From positions 202,892 through 255,229 of the forward strand of contig MU657179.1 in assembly GCA_026770575.1 (NCBI GenBank): 52,338 bases of DNA, written 5' to 3'. This document shows positions 50,462 to 52,338 of this stretch, piece after piece (within the stretch, counting starts at the first letter, position 1; each line of letters starts with the position of its first letter). Both the position numbers and the translations under genes were made by a program. Source of the stretch: Pelagophyceae sp. CCMP2097 (Eukaryota; Sar; Pelagophyceae). A model generated the notes under the pieces. That model was not told where the DNA came from. It saw only the letters and a list, made by a program, of their open reading frames with translations, and did not search any database.

Positions 50462-51788
50462 ATGGCACTTTTAGGCGAGTACGCGCGGAGCTCGGCAGAC
50501 TGCAGTGTCCTCGGCGCGTCCGACGACGCCGACGCGCCCCAAAGAGCGTCCCGCGCGGCGGAGTCGAAAGCGCAGTTCACCGCCGCTTTGGGGGAGCGCG
50601 ACGTGGCGTCTTCGGACGTGGCGGCCATCCGCGAAATCTCGGCATCCGCCGGCGTCGCGCGCATCCTCCCACGCGGCGACTACGCGGGCCTGTCGCAGTC
50701 GTTTTCGGCGCGCGACGTGGCCGCGGCGGTGTTTGACGAGGTGGATGCTTTGACAGGACTCGGCGACTACGGCCGCGCCGGAGCACCAAAGTCGTACGCC
50801 GCGCCCGACGCCGGCGCGCTCGCCGCGACGGTGCTACGCCTCAAGAGGCGCAACGGCGCTGACGCCGGGACCGCCGACCCGCCGCAGACGGCGGCGCTAG
50901 ACGCACCGGGTGTCGTGAGACAAATCACGTCAAAGCTCGCAGCGCTCGCGCAGGCCCGCAAAGCACCGGCGTCGACCTTGGATAGAGGCCCCTCTTGATG
51001 TCCCACAAACTCGTCGGAAAGGATCTCGAAAGGCGATGTCTCGACGACTCTAAAAACCTAGGCGATTCGTACGCCGCCCTGCTCGACCCCGTTTCTTTGT
51101 CGTCCGCGCGGTCCACGTACTCGTGCGACGCGTCCGTCGCTCTATACTGCACGTTTTCGCGCGGCGAGGACTGGCTCTCCGACGGCGCCATGCGGCACGT
51201 GCTGCGCGAGGGCGTCGAACGGCCGAACGACGCCTTTGACGCCGCGCCTTTCAAGCCGCAGAGGGCAAAGGCCGAGAGCGCCGCCCACGCGTGCCCCGAC
51301 ACGAGGTCCGTTTTCAATTGCAGAAGTCGGTCGATCGATCACGGCGCTAGGATTTACTCAAAGGCGGCCCTGGACGAGCCCCTCTCGTACGACCTGATTT
51401 CGCGCATCGACGCCGCCGCAGCGTGCGCCCTGCTCGTCTCCGGGGCTTTTGGAGCTCTCGACACGTGCGTGCCGGTAGGCTGCGCAAGGGCCGCGATTCG
51501 CGATTCGACGCTGCCAAGCTTGAGCGCGGGTCGGTGCCGGCGTCCTCGGGAACGCGCTCTTCGATCAGAGGCACGGGCCGCTCAGAGCACCTTGTCAATA
51601 TGCACATGCTCGACCATCGACCATCCCACGAAGAAGCACATCCCAACATCCCTGACCCTGACCTCCAAACGCATAGGTTCGTCCAGGTCGGCCCGGATCT
51701 GTTTGCTCGGGCGGACAACCGCTACCTCCTATTCAACACGAGCGGCGCGCTCGCCGCCGTCGCGACGCAGGCCGACGCGCCCGCGTGA
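50462..51788 (+). CDS. Unknown multi-exon protein
   Basis: ATG 50462 gives MALLGEYARSSADCSVLGAS, with Ala-rich helices including FSARDVAAAVFDEVDALTGL and DAPGVVRQITSKLAALAQAR. After a junction near 50990, LEDP-like ALLDPVSLSSARSTYSCDAS, ALYCTFSRGEDWLSDGAMRH and VLREGVERPNDAFDAAPF follow. Another exon has IYSKAALDEPLSYDLISRID and AAACALLVSGAFGALDTC, and the last ends FVQVGPDLFARADNRYLLFN and TSGALAAVATQADAPA-stop near 51786. Junctions were not all resolved, and two overlapping genes remain possible. EDWLSDGAMRHVLREG faintly resembles the start of a Ulp1-type fold, but no catalytic HxxD/C motif is visible, so I assign no function. Confidence 0.4.
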
Positions 51789-52000
51789 CCCGACTGGCTC
51801 GGTCACGGACGCCCTGAGCAGTCCAAAACACGCGTCGCATAAGCCTTCCCTCCTTGAATCTCGGCCGGCTTACGCCTTTCGAGCACGTTTGCAAGGTCCC
51901 CCTAGTGCCAGTAGTACTAGTAGTACTACAATTGTACATGACTCGGACTGTATGAGGCATGAGGGTTTTTATTTATATCCCGGCAAGAGAGAACTGGATA

Positions 52001-52130
52001 GGAATTCCTACATGTTCCAAAGAGCGAAAGGCCCCATCCGAAGGTCTGCAAGGTCCCTTCTTCCTTGGGAACGTGAAAAAAAAACATTGTGTGGATCTGA
52101 GAAACTTTTTTTGTAGATTAGGAATTCCTA
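52001..52130. mobile_element. 130-bp segment bounded by TAGGAATTCCTA palindromes
   Basis: Identical 12-bp palindromes at 52001-52012 and 52119-52130 flank an AT-tract-containing segment with A9 and T8 runs. A third copy is at 16728-16739. The segment interrupts a minus-strand open frame near the window edge. Because each end is itself a palindrome, the ends are both direct and inverted repeats. Confidence 0.4.
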
Positions 52131-52290
52131 TTATTGACCCAATAGGCACACCTCCCGAGGCATCCGCCTGGGACGCTGCCGGCTCCGCCGGACCGGTCTG
52201 GAACGCGGCCAAACCTGCCATGGCGGTCTGCACGGCGGCGGCAATGATGGCGGCCATGCCCTCGGCCGACATGCCCGGCGCGGCCTGCAT
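52131..52290 (-). CDS. Partial open frame at the window edge, unknown
   Basis: On the minus strand an ATG at 52290 gives MQAAPGMSAEGMAAIIAAAV, QTAMAGLAAFQTGPAEPAAS and QADASGGVPIGSII. It then enters the palindrome-bounded segment and stops at 51973. The Ala/Met-rich helix resembles Gag-like starts in some retroelements, but that is a weak impression. The 5' part may lie outside the window. Confidence 0.25.
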
Positions 52291-52338
52291 GGACTTCGTT
52301 ACGGCCAGTGATCGTCGCCAAAAACAGTCACTCGATCG

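Noticed and set aside
50995..51260. Ulp1-type SUMO protease
   Set aside because: Only a faint EDWLSDG resemblance; no catalytic His, Asp or Cys motif could be found downstream.
1..52338. tRNA or rRNA genes
   Set aside because: Scanned by eye for cloverleaf A/B-box patterns and rRNA-like conserved strings; none seen, though a covariance-model search could still find a diverged tRNA.

Overview
This is nuclear DNA of a eukaryote with a compact, very GC-rich genome. Genes lie on both strands with short spacers. Many carry spliceosomal introns of only about 43-90 nt, and phase-consistent GT-AG junctions rebuild conserved proteins across them. The products are eukaryotic: HSF-type factor, F-box protein, OTU protease, CstF-77, MND1, FIG4 SAC phosphatase, GTPBP1-like GTPase, NIT1 amidase. 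The base composition, the near-identical WD40 arrays and a peroxiredoxin with an in-frame UGA at its catalytic position point to a pelagophyte alga such as Aureococcus. That assignment is inference, not proof.

Layout. 0.5-7.3 kb: a basic nuclear protein with a long repeat-bearing intron, a broken WD40 gene, a four-TM protein, a putative selenocysteine peroxiredoxin and an EF-hand protein. 7.3-12.6 kb: an HSF-like factor, a small PANTS-like protein, a small membrane protein and an F-box protein. 12.6-16.4 kb: GC-rich direct repeats, a second WD40 copy, a 650-bp assembly gap and an OTU protease. 16.9-27.2 kb: a tetraspan membrane protein, a large multi-Tudor-like/EF-hand gene and a long ARM/HEAT-type gene. 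27.5-34.8 kb: a polyQ protein with a zinc knuckle, NIT1, and CstF-77 divergent from NIT1. 35-42.2 kb: a KCTD/Kelch fusion, two membrane or acidic proteins, an unknown helical protein and a GTPBP1-like GTPase whose second intron holds the same short repeat as the intron near 1.1 kb. 42.3-46.5 kb: two more WD40 copies flanking MND1. 46.8-52.3 kb: FIG4, an unknown gene and a palindrome-bounded insertion at the edge.

There is no operon logic; these are independent housekeeping and regulatory genes. The main unusual signals are four. First, the UGA codon is exactly at the peroxidatic position of the peroxiredoxin. Second, all four WD40 paralogues, but none of the long single-copy genes, have broken reading frames. 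Third, a 115-bp element with 17-bp terminal inverted repeats sits inside one WD40 copy, with a relative near 22.3 kb. Fourth, short palindromes (CTACAATTGTAG, TAGGAATTCCTA) and CCCTATACGG intronic repeats recur in non-coding DNA. Exon limits are judged by eye from splice signals and family similarity.
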